From: an uncultured Bacteroidales bacterium
Lineage (GTDB): Bacteria > Bacteroidota > Bacteroidia > Bacteroidales > UBA932
NCBI GenBank assembly: GCA_945948555.1
Contig: CAMFBM010000011.1
Location: 1 to 64,000 of the forward strand
Reading direction: 5' to 3'
DNA length: 64,000 nt
Shown here: one piece after another, positions 17,759-27,932 of the stretch
Layout: every line of letters begins with the position of its first letter
Position numbering within the stretch: the stretch's first letter is position 1
Notes under the pieces: generated by a model
What the model was told of the DNA's origin: nothing
Database searches by the model: none
What the model saw: the letters and a program-made list of their open reading frames with translations, nothing else
Made by a program: the position numbers and the translations under genes

Positions 17759-19069
17759 TCATTTCTGCCGGAAGAAAATCTCCATAGGACAGCCCGAGAA
17801 ATCAAACTTCGAGCGGAGCTTGTTCTCGATGAACCTCTTGTAAGGCTCGCGGATGTACTGCGGGAGGTTGCAGAAGAAAGCGAATGAAGGGAACCTTGTC
17901 GGCAGCTGGGTCACGTACTTGATCTTGATGTACTTGCCCTTCCAGGCAGGAGGCGGGAAGTTCTCTATTTCAGGGAGCATTGCCTCGTTGAGCACCGATG
18001 TGGAGATTTTGCGGGAGTAGTTCGCATAGACATCCGCTGCGGCGTTCAGCACGTCGAGAATCCTCTGTCTGTTGATGACGGAGGTGAAGACAATCGGAAT
18101 GTCATTGAACGGGGAGATACGGCTCTGGAGAGCCTCGCGGTACTCCTTCATCGTGTTGCTGTCCTTCTCGATGAGGTCCCATTTGTTGACCACGATCACA
18201 CAGCCCTTCCTGTTGCGCTGGATTAGGTTGAAGATGCTCATATCCTGGGCCTCCAGACCTGTCCTCGCGTCAATCATCAGAATGCAGACATCGGAATGCT
18301 CGATGGCCCTGATGGAGCGCATCACGGAGTAGAATTCGAGGTCCTCGTGAACCTTGTTCTTCTTCCTCATCCCTGCCGTGTCCACCAGCATGAAATTGTG
18401 CCCAAACTTGTTGTAATAGGTTGAGATTGAGTCTCTCGTGGTTCCTGCCAGCGGGGTGACAATGTTCCTGTCAACTCCCAGAAGGGCATTGATCAGAGAT
18501 GACTTGCCGACATTCGGCTTTCCCACGATGGTGATGTGCGGAAGTTCGGGATGGTCCTTGTCCGGAGTGGTTCCGTCTTCCGGAAGCACCCTGACAATCT
18601 CGTCCAGCAACTCTCCCGTGCCGCCTCCGTTGGCTGCCGAGATGCTGAATATTTCCCCAAGTCCGAGGGAATAGAACTGGAAGGCATCATATATTTTTTC
18701 TCCGGAGTCGATTTTGTTCACGGCCGTGACCACCGGTTTTCCGCAACGGCGGAGCAAATCGGCAATCTCGCTGTCGTAGTCGGTGATTCCGGTCTGCGCC
18801 TCCACCAGGAAGAGCACAAGGTCTGCCTCCTCCACTGCAAGGACTACCTGCTTGCGGATCTCCTCCTCGAAGATGTCATCGGAATTGCTGGTGTAACCTC
18901 CCGTGTCAACAACGGAGAACTCGTGACCGCACCATTCGCATTTGCCGTAATGCCTGTCACGGGTGACACCAGAGGTCTCGTCCACTATTGCCTGCCTCAT
19001 TCCGACAAGGCGGTTGAAAAGGGTGGATTTGCCCACGTTCGGGCGCCCCACAATCGCTACTAGGCTCAT
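17759..19069 (-). CDS. der: Ribosome biogenesis GTPase Der (EngA)
   Basis: Two G domains: [14 protein letters not shown] and [17 protein letters not shown]-terminal KH-like domain. Confidence 0.97.
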   Translation of the reverse strand: MSLVAIVGRPNVGKSTLFNRLVGMRQAIVDETSGVTRDRHYGKCEWCGHEFSVVDTGGYTSNSDDIFEEEIRKQVVLAVEEADLVLFLVEAQTGITDYDSEIADLLRRCGKPVVTAVNKIDSGEKIYDAFQFYSLGLGEIFSISAANGGGTGELLDEIVRVLPEDGTTPDKDHPELPHITIVGKPNVGKSSLINALLGVDRNIVTPLAGTTRDSISTYYNKFGHNFMLVDTAGMRKKNKVHEDLEFYSVMRSIRAIEHSDVCILMIDARTGLEAQDMSIFNLIQRNRKGCVIVVNKWDLIEKDSNTMKEYREALQSRISPFNDIPIVFTSVINRQRILDVLNAAADVYANYSRKISTSVLNEAMLPEIENFPPPAWKGKYIKIKYVTQLPTRFPSFAFFCNLPQYIREPYKRFIENKLRSKFDFSGCPMEIFFRQK

Positions 19070-19079
19070 AAATATGTAC

Positions 19080-19496
19080 TTAATTTATATTATTCGTTCC
19101 CTCACGGGAATTTTTTTCATCCTTCTTCCCGGCCAGGACTTCTTCCTTTTTGGCCGGGACTTCTTCCTCTCCGGCCAGGATTTCTTCCTTTCCGGCCAGG
19201 ATTTCTTCCTTTCCGGTCGTCTCCTCCTTGTCCGCGTCCTGCGCCTTCCTTGCCCCGATGCCGCAACTGGTGCAGTCCCCGCAGTCGGAACAGGACATTG
19301 TCCCCTTCTTCCGCCCCCACAGTCTCATCTCTTCCTCCTTGGCACAAACTATGCCCCTTTTGCGCATCTCGACATTGGTGCTTATTTCCGTGTCGGGAAA
19401 TTTCCCGTTTTTGCGGAAGATGATATTGAAGCACATCCCGATGACGCACAGGCCCACAAGTATGACGGCGGCAATGAAAATCTCCATATCTTCCAA
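19080..19496 (-). CDS. Small membrane-anchored Cys-containing protein with C-terminal K/E heptapeptide repeats
   Basis: N-terminal [35 protein letters not shown]; tail [31 protein letters not shown]. Confidence 0.7.
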   Translation of the reverse strand: MEDMEIFIAAVILVGLCVIGMCFNIIFRKNGKFPDTEISTNVEMRKRGIVCAKEEEMRLWGRKKGTMSCSDCGDCTSCGIGARKAQDADKEETTGKEEILAGKEEILAGEEEVPAKKEEVLAGKKDEKNSREGTNNIN

Positions 19497-19531
19497 AGTT
19501 CTTGTCGTGAATCGCAGGCAGTCAATGGAAA

Positions 19532-20482
19532 TCAGTTGATGAAGCTTGGACTGATCGGCTCGTAGTTGTAAACCTTGTCAATAACATCGGCGAAGACACC
19601 GGTCATTGACAGGACCGTGATCTTGTCCTTAGGTTTCTCCGGATTGTTGCTGAGAGGAATTGTGTCGGTGACAATCACTTCCTCAAGTGCGCACTCGGCG
19701 ATTCTTTCGTAGGCCGGGCCTGAGAAGACTGCGTGTGTGGCGCAGGCACGAACACTGGCTGCTCCCATTTCCTTGAGTACATTGGCTGCCTTGGTCAGGG
19801 TACCTGCAGTGTCGATCATGTCGTCCACGATGATGACATTCTTGCCTGCAACGTCACCGATCGCCGTAATGGATCCGACCACATTGGCCTTCTCGCGGGA
19901 CTTGTGGCAGATGATGACAGGGCACTGGAGGTATCTTGCGTAGGCATTGGCTCTCTTCGCACCTCCCATGTCTGGAGCGGCTATCGCGAGATTTTCAATA
20001 TTGAGGTCGCGCAGATACGGCAGGAACACCGTGCTGGCGTATATGTGGTCCACAGGGAAATCGAAGAATCCCTGAATCTGGTCTGCGTGAAGGTCACAGG
20101 TCATTACCCTGTCACAGCCTGCGGCGTGGAGGACATTGGCGACAAGTTTCGCCCCGATGGATACCCTCGGCCTGTCCTTGCGGTCCTGGCGTGCCCAGCC
20201 GAAGTAAGGCATTACTGCAATCACGGTGTGGGCTGATGCCCTTTTTGCCGCGTCAATCATCAGGAGAAGTTCAAAGAGGTTGTCAACAGGCGGAAAAGTT
20301 GACTGTACGATGAAGACGGTGGCGCCCCTGACGCTTTCGTTGAATGAAGGCTGGAACTCGCCGTCGCTGAAAGTCAGCACATCAGACTGACCGAGGTCAA
20401 TCCCGAGATGTTTGGCAATCTTCTCTGCAAACGGCCGTGAGCCCCTGCAGGCAAACAATTTCATTTTGTGTTCGTTGTGCAT
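19532..20482 (-). CDS. prs: Ribose-phosphate pyrophosphokinase
   Basis: DLHADQIQGFFDFPVDHIYA, AAPDMGGAKRANAYA, NVIIVDDMIDTAGTL. Confidence 0.96.
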   Translation of the reverse strand: MHNEHKMKLFACRGSRPFAEKIAKHLGIDLGQSDVLTFSDGEFQPSFNESVRGATVFIVQSTFPPVDNLFELLLMIDAAKRASAHTVIAVMPYFGWARQDRKDRPRVSIGAKLVANVLHAAGCDRVMTCDLHADQIQGFFDFPVDHIYASTVFLPYLRDLNIENLAIAAPDMGGAKRANAYARYLQCPVIICHKSREKANVVGSITAIGDVAGKNVIIVDDMIDTAGTLTKAANVLKEMGAASVRACATHAVFSGPAYERIAECALEEVIVTDTIPLSNNPEKPKDKITVLSMTGVFADVIDKVYNYEPISPSFIN

Positions 20483-20508
20483 CGTATTTAGAGATTTGGT
20501 CTTGCTTG

Positions 20509-21111
20509 TCACTCCTTTGCCAACTCAAGGACCTCCCCGATGTAGTCGAGAATCTCCTCCTTCCCCATTCCTGTTTCGGAAGAACTTACAAAAACAGGCG
20601 GCAGTTCTTCCCAATGTTCCAAAATCTGCTGCTTGATTCTTTCCGTCTGTCTCAATCTTGCTTCCGTACCGAGCTTGTCGGCCTTGGTGAAGATTATCGC
20701 AAAAGGGATGTTGCCCGTGCCGAGTTCGTCAAGAAATGCCATATCCGTACTGACAAGGTCGTGACGGCAGTCAATCAGGACAAAGAGCAACTGCATTTCC
20801 TCTGAGAAATTCAGGTAGTTCCGGATGACCTGTTCCAGTTTCTTCCTCCCGTTCCCCGACATCTTTGCATAGCCGTAGCCGGGCAAATCGACAAGATACC
20901 ATTCTTCATTGATGAGGAAATGGTTCACGAGTCTGGTCTTTCCCGGCGTTGAGGAGGTCATTGCAAGTTTCTTCCTGCCTGTCAGCATGTTGATCAGCGA
21001 GGATTTTCCCACGTTTGACCTGCCTATGAACGCAAATTCCGGCAATCTGGCCGCCGGCCTTTCTGACACTCTCGTGCTGCTTCCGGCGAATGTTGCGTTT
21101 GTAATCTTCAT
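20509..21111 (-). CDS. engB: YihA/YsxC (EngB) family ribosome biogenesis GTP-binding protein
   Basis: [45 protein letters not shown]...LVDLPGYGYAK. Confidence 0.96.
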   Translation of the reverse strand: MKITNATFAGSSTRVSERPAARLPEFAFIGRSNVGKSSLINMLTGRKKLAMTSSTPGKTRLVNHFLINEEWYLVDLPGYGYAKMSGNGRKKLEQVIRNYLNFSEEMQLLFVLIDCRHDLVSTDMAFLDELGTGNIPFAIIFTKADKLGTEARLRQTERIKQQILEHWEELPPVFVSSSETGMGKEEILDYIGEVLELAKE

Positions 21112-21224
21112 TTGACAAAGGACTTTCAAAAATCAGGTGGCAAAGATAATCAAAAAAGGAGGGCAAGCATAAAATAATTAAAATTTATTTCTAAATTTGT
21201 GTCGCTTCAAAAGTGATTGGCGCG

Positions 21225-22340
21225 ATGGAAAAGGAAATTATCACTCTTTACGATCTTCAGTCCGGGCTGAAATCAGGTATAGAATGTCTTTTCCCGTCCA
21301 GACTTTGGATCCGCGCCGAAATCAGTGCGCTGAAAGCCCGTCCCGGAGGGCATTGTTATCTTGAACTTTCCCAGAGGGAAGGAAACTCTCTCGTGGCAAA
21401 GGCACAGGCCGCCATCTGGAGCTCCCGCTACAGGGTAATAGCCCCTTATTTTGAATCAGTTACCGGCTCGCCGCTCAAAGAGGGCCTGACTGTCCTTGTC
21501 AGAGCTCAGGTTACCTATAGCCAGCTTTACGGACTGACGATTTCCATTGACGACATCGACCCGGAATACTCTCTCGGAGAGAGCGAGAAACAGAGGCTTC
21601 AGACCATCGAAAGGCTCAGGGATGAAGGCTTGACGGACCTGCAGAAATCCCTTGAGGAACCGTCCCTCCCGCAGCGTTTCGCGGTCATTTCGGCAGAGGA
21701 TGCAGCCGGTTACAGGGACTTTATGCGGCATCTCCACGAGAATGAGTACGGCTTTTCCTTCACGACGGAACTTTTCCCCGCCCTGATGCAGGGACCTGAT
21801 GCTCCCTCCTCGATGGCTCAGGCTCTCGAAGCTGTGCTCTCGTCTGGGGAGGAGTTCGATATGGTGTTGATACTCAGGGGAGGAGGCTCACGGCTTGACC
21901 TTGCCTGCTATGACGATTATGTCTTGTGTGCGGCAATAGCCCGCTGTCCGCTTCCGGTGATGACGGCTGTGGGACATGACCAGGATTACCATATCTGCGA
22001 CATGGTCTCCTTCAGGAGTCTGAAGACCCCGACTGCCCTTGCCGACGAAATCATTTCCATCTATGCGGACGAGGACGCGAGGCTTTTGGATTTCGGTTCA
22101 CGCCTGAGGCTTGCTTTCCTTTCCAAACTCTCCCTGATGGAGAATCGCGTCAATGTCCTTGAAGCCCGCATAAAGGGTGCTGACCCGAGGACAATCCTCA
22201 AAAGAGGCTATTCTCTTGTCCTTTCCGGCACGGGAGTGCCGATGAAAGGGGTGGGTGTCTGCTCCGAAGGAGACGCCGTTTCGGTAATGTTCGCCGACGG
22301 AATGCTTGACTGCCGCGTCGAGAAGGTGAAAAGGAATTGA
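21225..22340 (+). CDS. xseA: Exodeoxyribonuclease VII large subunit
   Basis: LWIRAEISALKARPGGHCYLELSQ; LILRGGGSRLDLACYDDY; TAVGHDQDYHICDMVSFRSLKTPTALADEI; followed by xseB. Confidence 0.93.
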   Translation: MEKEIITLYDLQSGLKSGIECLFPSRLWIRAEISALKARPGGHCYLELSQREGNSLVAKAQAAIWSSRYRVIAPYFESVTGSPLKEGLTVLVRAQVTYSQLYGLTISIDDIDPEYSLGESEKQRLQTIERLRDEGLTDLQKSLEEPSLPQRFAVISAEDAAGYRDFMRHLHENEYGFSFTTELFPALMQGPDAPSSMAQALEAVLSSGEEFDMVLILRGGGSRLDLACYDDYVLCAAIARCPLPVMTAVGHDQDYHICDMVSFRSLKTPTALADEIISIYADEDARLLDFGSRLRLAFLSKLSLMENRVNVLEARIKGADPRTILKRGYSLVLSGTGVPMKGVGVCSEGDAVSVMFADGMLDCRVEKVKRN

Positions 22341-22392
22341 TATATAATGAAATATATAACATATAAAATATAATATATATAATATACTATAT

Positions 22393-22584
22393 ATGACTGA
22401 AGGATTCAATTACACGGAGGCGGTGAGGGAACTCGAGCGTATTGCGGAGATTGTCGAGAATCCCGACACAGGTATAGAAGATATTGACAAATATATAAAA
22501 AAGTCGGATGAACTGATTTCCGACTGTCGCGCATATCTGCGCGGAATGAAAGACCACATTAATTCATCGCAGACGGGTCAGTGA
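22393..22584 (+). CDS. xseB: Exodeoxyribonuclease VII small subunit
   Basis: 63 aa; FNYTEAVRELERIAEIVENPDTGIEDIDKYIKKSDELISDCRAYL. Confidence 0.92.
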   Translation: MTEGFNYTEAVRELERIAEIVENPDTGIEDIDKYIKKSDELISDCRAYLRGMKDHINSSQTGQ

Positions 22585-22610
22585 ATCGTCTGCGGACACT
22601 ATTGTTTACT

Positions 22611-24623
22611 ATGACCGAAACAAAAGCAAAGATGATTTACGACAGGGATCCCTGGCTTGCTCCTTACAAGAAGGCAGTGGATGCCCGTCACGAGAGGATT
22701 CTTGCCGCAAAGGAGAGTTTGTCCGTGAACGGCAGCCTTGCAGCTGGAATCAACAACCACCTTTACTATGGGATGCACAGGACGCAGGACGGATGGGTGT
22801 TCCGAGAGTGGGCTCCCAATGCCTCAAAAATTTATCTCATAGGTGACTTCAACAACTGGAAGAGGGCCGAGGCATACGCACTCAAGCCTGCCGGCAACGG
22901 AAACTGGGAAATTTCGCTCCCGGAGATGTTCCTATCCCACGGTTCCCTTTACAAACTTTACATCGAATGGCCCGGCGGAGGAGGGGAGAGACTCCCTGCC
23001 TACACCACCCGTGCAGTCCAGGACCCTGTGACCAAGGTTTTCAGCGCACAGGTGTGGAGCCCTGACACTCCGTACAAATGGAAGCACAAGGGTCCTGGAA
23101 AACGTCCGCATCCGCTGATTTACGAATGCCACATTGGAATGAGCTCCGAGAAGGAGAAAGTGGCCACGTTCGAGGAATTCCGTCAGGACGTGCTTCCGCA
23201 CATAAAGGACCTCGGATACGACACAATCCAGATAATGGCGCTTCAGGAGCATCCTTACTACGGTTCCTTCGGCTATCAGGTTTCCAATTTCTTCGCGCTC
23301 AGTTCCCGTTTCGGCACTCCGGAGGAGTTCAAGAGACTGGTGGACGAGGCGCATGGTGCCGGGATTGCCGTCGTGATGGACATCGTTCATTCCCACTCGG
23401 TTGACAATGAAGCCGAGGGACTCGGAATGTTCGATGGCAGGGAGGATCTGTATTTCTACAAGGGCCCTCAGGGCAGACATCCTGCCTGGGGTTCCCGCTG
23501 CTTTGACTACGGCAAGGGCGAGACCAAATGCTTCCTCCTGTCCAATTGCAAGTACTGGATGGAGGAGTACCACATCGACGGCTTCCGTTTCGACGGGGTG
23601 ACTAGTATGCTCTATTGGGACCACGGGCTCGGAACGGCTTTTTCCGGCTATGACGTGTATTTCAACAACGGGGTGGACGAGAATGCCGTGACTTACCTTG
23701 CACTTGCCAATATGCTTGTGAGGGAGGTCAATCCGGATGCTTTCACGATTGCGGAGGATGTCAGCGGTATGGCAGGTCTTGCGGCTCCTTTCGAGGAGGG
23801 AGGTGTCGGCTTTGACTTCAGGATGAGTATGGGAGTGGCTGACAACTGGATCAAATGGATCAAGGAGGTTCCCGACGAGAAATGGAGCGTCGGCGAGATG
23901 TGGTGGCAGCTGACCAACAAGCGGGCTGACGAGAAGACCATCAGTTACGCCGAGTGTCACGACCAGGCTATGGTGGGAGACAAGACCATCATCTTCCGCC
24001 TGATGGACAAGGAAATGTACACTTCGATGAATACGGAGTCCCGGTCAATGATAGTTGACAGGGGTATTGCCCTGCACAAGATGATAAGACTCGTCACGAT
24101 GGCAACCGCCGGGGACGGCTACCTGACCTTTATGGGCAATGAGTTCGGACATCCGGAGTGGATTGACTTCCCGAGGGAGGGGAACGGATGGTCCTACAAA
24201 TACGCCAGGAGACAGTGGTCACTGATGAAACCGGACTATCTGAGGTACAGGAGCCTGAATGAATTTGACCGTGCAATGGTGGAACTTTGCCGCGAGGAGG
24301 ACCTCCTGGATGGGAAACCGGAACTTCTTGTGCAGGATGAACAGAAAAAAATTCTGATTTTCAAAAGAAATAGTTGTATCTTTGCGCTCAATTTCAATCC
24401 GGTACAGTCTTTCACCGACTATGCCTTCGCTGCTCCGGCAGGGAAATATGTGTGTGTCCTTGATTCGGACGAAGAAAGATTCAATGGCTTTTCCCGCATC
24501 AAAAGCGGTGAGGAGCATTTCTCCGTTCACAGGAAGTCGGAAAATGGCCCGGCGGTCTATGACGACACACTGATGCTGTATCTGCCAAGCCGTTGTGCGG
24601 TCGTCCTCAAAAAGGTCGACTGA
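22611..24623 (+). CDS. glgB: 1,4-alpha-glucan branching enzyme (GH13)
   Basis: REWAPNASKIYLIGDFNNW; YECHIGMSSEKEKVATFEEF; DGFRFDGVTSMLYWDHGLG; FMGNEFGHPEWIDFPREGN. Confidence 0.95.
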   Translation: MTETKAKMIYDRDPWLAPYKKAVDARHERILAAKESLSVNGSLAAGINNHLYYGMHRTQDGWVFREWAPNASKIYLIGDFNNWKRAEAYALKPAGNGNWEISLPEMFLSHGSLYKLYIEWPGGGGERLPAYTTRAVQDPVTKVFSAQVWSPDTPYKWKHKGPGKRPHPLIYECHIGMSSEKEKVATFEEFRQDVLPHIKDLGYDTIQIMALQEHPYYGSFGYQVSNFFALSSRFGTPEEFKRLVDEAHGAGIAVVMDIVHSHSVDNEAEGLGMFDGREDLYFYKGPQGRHPAWGSRCFDYGKGETKCFLLSNCKYWMEEYHIDGFRFDGVTSMLYWDHGLGTAFSGYDVYFNNGVDENAVTYLALANMLVREVNPDAFTIAEDVSGMAGLAAPFEEGGVGFDFRMSMGVADNWIKWIKEVPDEKWSVGEMWWQLTNKRADEKTISYAECHDQAMVGDKTIIFRLMDKEMYTSMNTESRSMIVDRGIALHKMIRLVTMATAGDGYLTFMGNEFGHPEWIDFPREGNGWSYKYARRQWSLMKPDYLRYRSLNEFDRAMVELCREEDLLDGKPELLVQDEQKKILIFKRNSCIFALNFNPVQSFTDYAFAAPAGKYVCVLDSDEERFNGFSRIKSGEEHFSVHRKSENGPAVYDDTLMLYLPSRCAVVLKKVD

Positions 24624-24690
24624 TTTATTGTGTTGAGGAAACCGCGAGGAATCCCTGAAAAAGTAAATTATTAACTAAAATATAGATTAT

Positions 24691-26631
24691 ATGCCTTTTC
24701 TTAAATTCAACAAGTCCGAGCTTGTGAACCTTGAATACTCGCTCAAGCGCGAGATTATCGAGGCCAACAGGACGGGCGCCTATTGCAACACTTCCATAGT
24801 GACCTGCAATACGAGACGCTATCACGGGCTTCTTGCTGTTCCGATTGACAGTTTCGGAGGAGGAAAGTATATGCTCCTGTCTTCCGTTGACGAAAGTCTG
24901 ATTATGTCAGGGAAGCAGTTCAACCTCGGAATCCACTGTTACGGGGATGTCTATGAGCCTAGAGGACACAAGTACATTGTGGACTTCGATGCCGACCCTG
25001 TGCCTGAAGTGGTTTACAAGGTCGGGGACATTCTTTTCAGCAAGACCATCCTTCTTGTTCCTGACAATGACCAGGTGCTCATCAAGTACACTCTCCTGGA
25101 TGCCCCTCAGAAGGCTACTCTGAAGTTGAAACCTTTCCTTGCATTCAGAAACGTCCACAGCCTGACCAGCCAGAACGGGGAGGCAAAGACGGAAGGTACC
25201 CCTGTTTCTGACGGGATGTCTTACTGCCTCTACCCGGGTTTCCCTCGTCTCCACCTTCAGATGAGTTCCAAATCCTCTTTCAAGTCATCTCCTTACTGGT
25301 ACAACGGGATTACATATTCCGATGAGTACCGCAGGGGATTCGACTGCCGTGAGGACCTCTTTGTTCCGGGTGAGTTCACCACAGAGCTGAAACCTGGCGA
25401 GTCTGTTGTCCTGTCCGCATCCTTGACAGAAATCAGCGCAAGGGGACTCAAGAGGAGATTCGACGAAATTGTCAGGAAGAAAGGCAACATCACTTCCTAC
25501 CACGATCTTCTTGTGCACGATGCAGATATGCTCAAATGCGTCAGGGGCGGCAAGGAAAAGATCACGGCCGGATTCTCATGGCTGGAGACCGGACTTCTCC
25601 GCGAGACCATAGTCTCCCTTCCTGGTCTTACCCTCTACGCCGGAAGCGGAAAGGCAGAGTTCGAGAAGATTCTCGACACCCTCATCTCGGATGAGCAGGA
25701 GAGACTTTTCCACAGGACTACACAGGTCGAGTCTCCGCTCCGCCTGACAGATACAATCCAGCAGTACATCGAGTTCACCGGTGAGGAAAAACGCATCTGG
25801 AAGAAATACGGCCCTACCCTCAAGGGAATCATCGAGAGCTATCTCCCGGGCAGAAGGAAAGAGATTGCAATGCATCCGAACGGACTGCTCTGGGCACAGA
25901 TGGACTGGACCGCACTTTCCTGGATGAACACATACGTGAACGGCCAGCCGGTCAATGAAAGGGCGGGCTATCAGGTCGAGACCAATGCTATGTGGTACAA
26001 TGCACTCTGCTTCGCAATCGATATGGAGAAGAAGTACGGAGCTGCCAAGAGCGATTTCGTCCAGAGGTGGACTCCTGTCCGTGACCTGGTTCTGCAGAAC
26101 TTCCAGCCTACATTCTGGAATGCCGAGGCAGGTTACCTTGCCGATTATGTGGACGGCAACGGACAGAATCTCGATGTCCGTCCGAACCAGCTTTTCGCAG
26201 TCTGCCTGGAATACTCCCCGGTTGAGGATGAGATCAAGTCCGAGGTGGTGTCCGTCATCACCAATGAACTTCTCTCAAGGAGGGGAATCAGAACTCTTTC
26301 TCCAAGAAACGTCAAATACAAAGGCGTTTACGAGGGCTCACAGCCTGAAAGGGATATGGCTTACCACAACGGTTGCGCCTTCCCTGCGCTCCTCGCACCT
26401 TATATCGATATATGCTTCAAGATGATGGGACCTTCATTCTACAAGAGGGCCGGTTACCTTACCGAAGGCTTCTACGAGGACATCAGCAAGCACGGTGTCG
26501 GAGTGTTCTCCGAACTTTACGACGGAGATCCTCCTCACGAGCCTCACGGTGCAATTTCCAGTGCAGAGAGTACTGCCGCCCTGTTGAGGATAGATTATCT
26601 TATGAACAAATATAAGGAGGAAAAGAAATGA
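24691..26631 (+). CDS. Amylo-alpha-1,6-glucosidase (glycogen debranching enzyme)
   Basis: EANRTGAYCNTSIVTCNTRRYHGLLAVPID; TWMDW-like region LLWAQMDWTALSWMNTYVNGQPVNERAGYQVETNAMWYNAL; in glycogen cluster. Confidence 0.9.
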   Translation: MPFLKFNKSELVNLEYSLKREIIEANRTGAYCNTSIVTCNTRRYHGLLAVPIDSFGGGKYMLLSSVDESLIMSGKQFNLGIHCYGDVYEPRGHKYIVDFDADPVPEVVYKVGDILFSKTILLVPDNDQVLIKYTLLDAPQKATLKLKPFLAFRNVHSLTSQNGEAKTEGTPVSDGMSYCLYPGFPRLHLQMSSKSSFKSSPYWYNGITYSDEYRRGFDCREDLFVPGEFTTELKPGESVVLSASLTEISARGLKRRFDEIVRKKGNITSYHDLLVHDADMLKCVRGGKEKITAGFSWLETGLLRETIVSLPGLTLYAGSGKAEFEKILDTLISDEQERLFHRTTQVESPLRLTDTIQQYIEFTGEEKRIWKKYGPTLKGIIESYLPGRRKEIAMHPNGLLWAQMDWTALSWMNTYVNGQPVNERAGYQVETNAMWYNALCFAIDMEKKYGAAKSDFVQRWTPVRDLVLQNFQPTFWNAEAGYLADYVDGNGQNLDVRPNQLFAVCLEYSPVEDEIKSEVVSVITNELLSRRGIRTLSPRNVKYKGVYEGSQPERDMAYHNGCAFPALLAPYIDICFKMMGPSFYKRAGYLTEGFYEDISKHGVGVFSELYDGDPPHEPHGAISSAESTAALLRIDYLMNKYKEEKK

Positions 26632-27914
26632 GAGTTCTGATGTTTGGATGGGAGTTTCCTCCTCACATTGCGGGAGGTCTGGGAACTGCCTGCTACGGAA
26701 TGACAAAGGGTCTTGCCGAGAATGACGTCGATGTGCTTTTCGTTATGCCTTCGGCTTCGGGAGACGAGGACCAGAGTTCCGTTAAGATTATTAATGCGAG
26801 TGACGTTGCAGTTGACACTATGACTACTTCCGTGGACGAGTTCCTCGGAAAGGTCCAGTTTGTGCATATCGGCTCGAATATGGTTCCATACGTCGATCCC
26901 CAGGACTTCAAAACCGTTGTCGAAGAGGAGAGAAAAAGGCAGATCAAGAGTTTCCGCGTTCAGTACGGCCAGAAATACAAATTCTCCGGCAAGTACGGCG
27001 CGAATCTGATGGAAGAAGTTGCACGCTATGCGATGGTCGGAGCGACAATCGCAATGCAGCATAAGGATGAGTTTGATGTCATCCACGCTCACGACTGGCT
27101 TACCTATCTTGCCGGAATCGGAGCCAAGAAACTGACAGGCAAACCATTGGTGGTACACGTTCACGCCACCTCTTACGACCGTGCCAGCGACGACAAGGTT
27201 GACACGAGGGTGGTGGACCTCGAAAAGAAGGGAATGGAGGCTGCCGACAAGGTGATTGCCGTGAGTGATTTGACAAGGAACATCGTCATCAACCGCTATG
27301 GGATCGATCCTGACAAGGTCGTAACCGTTCACAATGCCGTTGACTTCAGCGGAAGGGAGAACATCCAGGTTGAGAGGGGAGTGGCTGACAAGGTGGTTAC
27401 CTTCCTGGGACGTGTTACCTATCAGAAGGGTCCTGAATATTTCATTGAGGCTGCCGCAAAGGTGCTCAAGAGATGTGACAATGTCCGTTTCGTGATGGCC
27501 GGAAGCGGTGATATGCTCAACCGCTGTATCCGCCACGTGGCCCGCCTCGGAATCTCCGACAGGTTCCATTTCACGGGATTCCTCAGGGGACAGGAGGTTC
27601 AGAAGATGTTCGCTTTGTCGGATGTCTATGTGATGCCTTCCATTTCCGAGCCTTTCGGAATCTCTCCGCTTGAGGCAATGCAGACCAACGTGCCTTCAAT
27701 CATTTCAAAGCAGTCAGGCTGTGCAGAGATTCTCAAATATGCCCTGAAGGTGGATTTCTGGGATGTCGATGCGATGTCGGATGCCATCTACGGACTTCTG
27801 AAATATCCTGCAATCTCCGCCCTTGCTGCAAGATGCGGCTATGACGAGGTAAATTCCCTCAAATGGACCGCTGCATCAGCAAAGGTCAAAAAAGTTTATG
27901 AGTCAGTTCTTTAA
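26628..27914 (+). CDS. Glycosyltransferase family 4 / glycogen synthase-like
   Basis: MFGWEFPPHIAGGLGTACYGMTKGLAENDVDVLFV; FLGRVTYQKGPEYFIEAA; SISEPFGISPLEAMQ; ATGA overlap with upstream gene. Confidence 0.92.
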   Translation: MRVLMFGWEFPPHIAGGLGTACYGMTKGLAENDVDVLFVMPSASGDEDQSSVKIINASDVAVDTMTTSVDEFLGKVQFVHIGSNMVPYVDPQDFKTVVEEERKRQIKSFRVQYGQKYKFSGKYGANLMEEVARYAMVGATIAMQHKDEFDVIHAHDWLTYLAGIGAKKLTGKPLVVHVHATSYDRASDDKVDTRVVDLEKKGMEAADKVIAVSDLTRNIVINRYGIDPDKVVTVHNAVDFSGRENIQVERGVADKVVTFLGRVTYQKGPEYFIEAAAKVLKRCDNVRFVMAGSGDMLNRCIRHVARLGISDRFHFTGFLRGQEVQKMFALSDVYVMPSISEPFGISPLEAMQTNVPSIISKQSGCAEILKYALKVDFWDVDAMSDAIYGLLKYPAISALAARCGYDEVNSLKWTAASAKVKKVYESVL

Positions 27915-27932
27915 CCACTAATACGAAAGATT

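Noticed and set aside
22338-22393. Nearly pure A/T TATATA-rich gap between xseA and xseB
   Set aside because: Unusual composition but short and within a tight operon; no clear symmetric motif or additional evidence.
22932-23960. 342-aa minus-strand ORF
   Set aside because: Antisense to glgB, which carries clear GH13 motifs.
24376-24386. TATCTTTG promoter-like motif inside glgB
   Set aside because: Matches the Bacteroidota -7 consensus but lies in coding sequence without a matched -33 element; likely coincidental.
26595-27569. 324-aa minus-strand ORF
   Set aside because: Antisense to the GT4 glycogen synthase-like gene; no domain signature.
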